64,000 nucleotides of DNA from Pectobacterium versatile (GTDB lineage Bacteria > Pseudomonadota > Gammaproteobacteria > Enterobacterales > Enterobacteriaceae). The stretch spans positions 186,001-250,000 of the forward strand of contig NZ_JAINZP010000004.1 in assembly GCF_020166435.1 (NCBI RefSeq). The letters run 5' to 3'. Within the stretch, counting starts at the first letter, position 1. Each line of letters begins with the position of its first letter. Under the pieces are notes generated by a model that did not search any database, was not told where the DNA came from, and saw nothing but the letters and a program-made list of their open reading frames with translations. Made by a program: the position numbers and the translations under genes. This document shows positions 62,602 to 64,000 of the stretch, piece after piece.

Positions 62602-63753
62602 ATGGCTAAACACCTTTTTACGTCCGAGTCAGTCTCTGAAGGACATCCTGATAAAATTGCTGACCAGATTTCTGATGCGGTTCTCGACGCCATTCTGGAG
62701 CAAGACCCAAAAGCGCGTGTCGCTTGTGAGACTTATGTAAAGACCGGCATGGTGTTAGTCGGTGGTGAAATTACCACCAGCGCCTGGGTCGATATTGAAG
62801 AAATTACCCGCCGTACCGTGCGTGATATCGGTTATGTCAATTCTGAAATGGGCTTTGATGCCAACTCTTGTGCCGTACTGAGCGCGATTGGCAAGCAGTC
62901 TCCTGACATCAATCAGGGCGTTGACCGCCGCGATCCGCTGGAACAAGGCGCAGGCGATCAGGGTCTGATGTTCGGTTACGCGACCAACGAAACCGACGTC
63001 CTGATGCCAGCACCCGTGACTTACGCACACCGTCTGGTTCAGCGCCAGTCAGAAGTCCGCAAGAGCGGTTCTCTGCCGTGGCTGCGCCCGGATGCGAAGA
63101 GTCAGGTTACATTCCTGTACGACGATGGCAAGATTGCTGGCATCGATGCCGTGGTGCTGTCTACCCAGCATTCAGAAGACATCAGCCAGAAAGATCTGCA
63201 TGAAGCGGTGATGGAAGAGATCATCAAACCGGTTCTGCCTGCAGAATGGCTGACTGCCAATACCAAATATTTCATCAACCCAACCGGACGCTTTGTTATC
63301 GGCGGCCCAATGGGTGACTGCGGTCTGACCGGTCGTAAAATCATCGTTGATACCTACGGCGGCGCGGCACGTCACGGCGGCGGTGCATTCTCCGGTAAGG
63401 ATCCGTCTAAAGTAGACCGCTCTGCTGCCTATGCTGCACGCTATGTTGCCAAGAATATCGTCGCGGCTGGCCTGGCCGATCGCTGCGAAATTCAGGTGTC
63501 CTACGCTATCGGCGTGGCAGAACCAACCTCCATCATGATCGAAACCTTCGGCACAGAGAAAGTGTCCACCGAGCAACTGACGCTGCTGGTGCGCGAATTC
63601 TTCGATCTGCGTCCTTACGGCTTAATCCAGATGCTGGATCTGCTGCATCCGATTTATCAGGAAACGGCTGCCTACGGTCACTTTGGCCGCGAACATTTCC
63701 CGTGGGAAAAAACGGACAAAGCCGCACAGCTGCGCGAAGCTGCGGGCCTGTAA
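62602..63753 (+). CDS. metK: S-adenosylmethionine synthetase
   Basis: Makes S-adenosylmethionine from methionine and ATP; 383 residues (E. coli 384). Motifs: [15 protein letters not shown] with His15 and Asp17, [15 protein letters not shown], the P-loop-like [22 protein letters not shown] (about residues 260-282) and the [12 protein letters not shown]-terminus. The ATG at 62602 follows GAAGG. Probable control by MetJ boxes upstream. Divergent from speA, as in E. coli; the polyamine pathway uses its product. Confidence 0.98.
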   Translation: MAKHLFTSESVSEGHPDKIADQISDAVLDAILEQDPKARVACETYVKTGMVLVGGEITTSAWVDIEEITRRTVRDIGYVNSEMGFDANSCAVLSAIGKQSPDINQGVDRRDPLEQGAGDQGLMFGYATNETDVLMPAPVTYAHRLVQRQSEVRKSGSLPWLRPDAKSQVTFLYDDGKIAGIDAVVLSTQHSEDISQKDLHEAVMEEIIKPVLPAEWLTANTKYFINPTGRFVIGGPMGDCGLTGRKIIVDTYGGAARHGGGAFSGKDPSKVDRSAAYAARYVAKNIVAAGLADRCEIQVSYAIGVAEPTSIMIETFGTEKVSTEQLTLLVREFFDLRPYGLIQMLDLLHPIYQETAAYGHFGREHFPWEKTDKAAQLREAAGL

Positions 63754-63772
63754 TTCGGCGATGCAATAAATA

Positions 63773-63803
63773 CCAAACGGCGAATGAAAATTCGCCGTTT
63801 TTC
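63773..63803 (+). terminator. Terminator after metK
   Basis: AAACGGCGAAT / ATTCGCCGTTT, eleven perfect pairs around GAAA, followed by TTC. Confidence 0.88.
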
Positions 63804-63876
63804 ATTCTAGCTCCCTGAATATTTCGCTTCAGCTTCCCTATTGCGTCTCCCTGCCACTCAATTTATGCTCACAGCA

Positions 63877-64000
63877 ATGAACACACCCCGAATCCCCATT
63901 GCCAGCCATCAGGCTGTGATGCGCTGCCTGCGTGATAAATTGCAGCAGGCTAACCTCACTTTGCAAACGAACTACACCGAGCCAGCAGTAAATTACCAGC
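63877..64000 (+). CDS. sprT: SprT-like protein, 5' part (cut by the window end)
   Basis: The first 41 codons of a SprT homologue: [21 protein letters not shown], then LQQANLTL and [10 protein letters not shown]. This aligns well with my memory of the E. coli SprT N-terminus (AIQQAVMRRLREKLAQANLKL). SprT proteins are predicted zinc metalloproteases with a later HExxH site, which lies beyond the window. ATG 63877 is chosen; an in-frame ATG at 63865 is possible. In E. coli galP lies between metK and sprT; it is absent here. Confidence 0.85.
   Translation, partial: MNTPRIPIASHQAVMRCLRDKLQQANLTLQTNYTEPAVNYQ

Overview
This window is ordinary chromosome from a gamma-proteobacterium of the order Enterobacterales. 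Protein sequences and gene order are close to Escherichia coli but consistently diverged. My best guess, from memory and not from a search, is a soft-rot Pectobacteriaceae such as Pectobacterium. Nearly all genes are housekeeping genes. I see no rRNA or tRNA gene, CRISPR array, prophage or insertion sequence.

Layout. 1-1300: a VOC-fold protein and its WYL-domain regulator. 1300-31600: a block matching the E. coli 0-minute region, read backwards: carB-carA, dapB, ispH-fkpB-lspA-ileS-ribF, rpsT, nhaR-nhaA, dnaJ-dnaK, satP, an MFS transporter, mog, a membrane diguanylate cyclase, talB, yaaA and thrC-thrB-thrA with the thrL leader and attenuator. 31700-41400: the 99-100 minute block: lasT, arcA, creA, rob, gpmB, yjjX, trpR, slt, ettA. 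41400-45480: a lineage-specific insert with a chemoreceptor and a divergent LysR/dehydrogenase pair. 45480-64000: a block matching the 65-66 minute region: serA, rpiA, argP, yggE, argO, mscS, fbaA, pgk, epd, tktA, loiP, a LuxR-type gene, speA, metK and the start of sprT, cut by the window edge.

Functionally the window covers carbamoyl phosphate synthesis, the aspartate-family pathway (dapB, thrABC, metK), isoprenoid and lipoprotein maturation, the DnaK chaperone with two sigma-32 promoters, redox control (arcA), the lower Calvin/glycolytic and pentose phosphate enzymes (epd-pgk-fbaA, tktA, talB, rpiA), serine and arginine/polyamine metabolism, and osmotic or sodium protection (mscS, nhaA).

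The least ordinary parts are intergenic. There are two ERIC elements, one carrying an insertion of about 70 bp. There are also hairpin units related to that insertion elsewhere, whose stems covary, and a dense cruciform cluster between yaaA and thrC. A possible 37-codon ORF overlaps the start of speA, and an AT-rich LuxR gene stands where speB is found in E. coli. I did not find a convincing undescribed multi-gene system; the hairpin family and the speA upstream ORF are the best leads.
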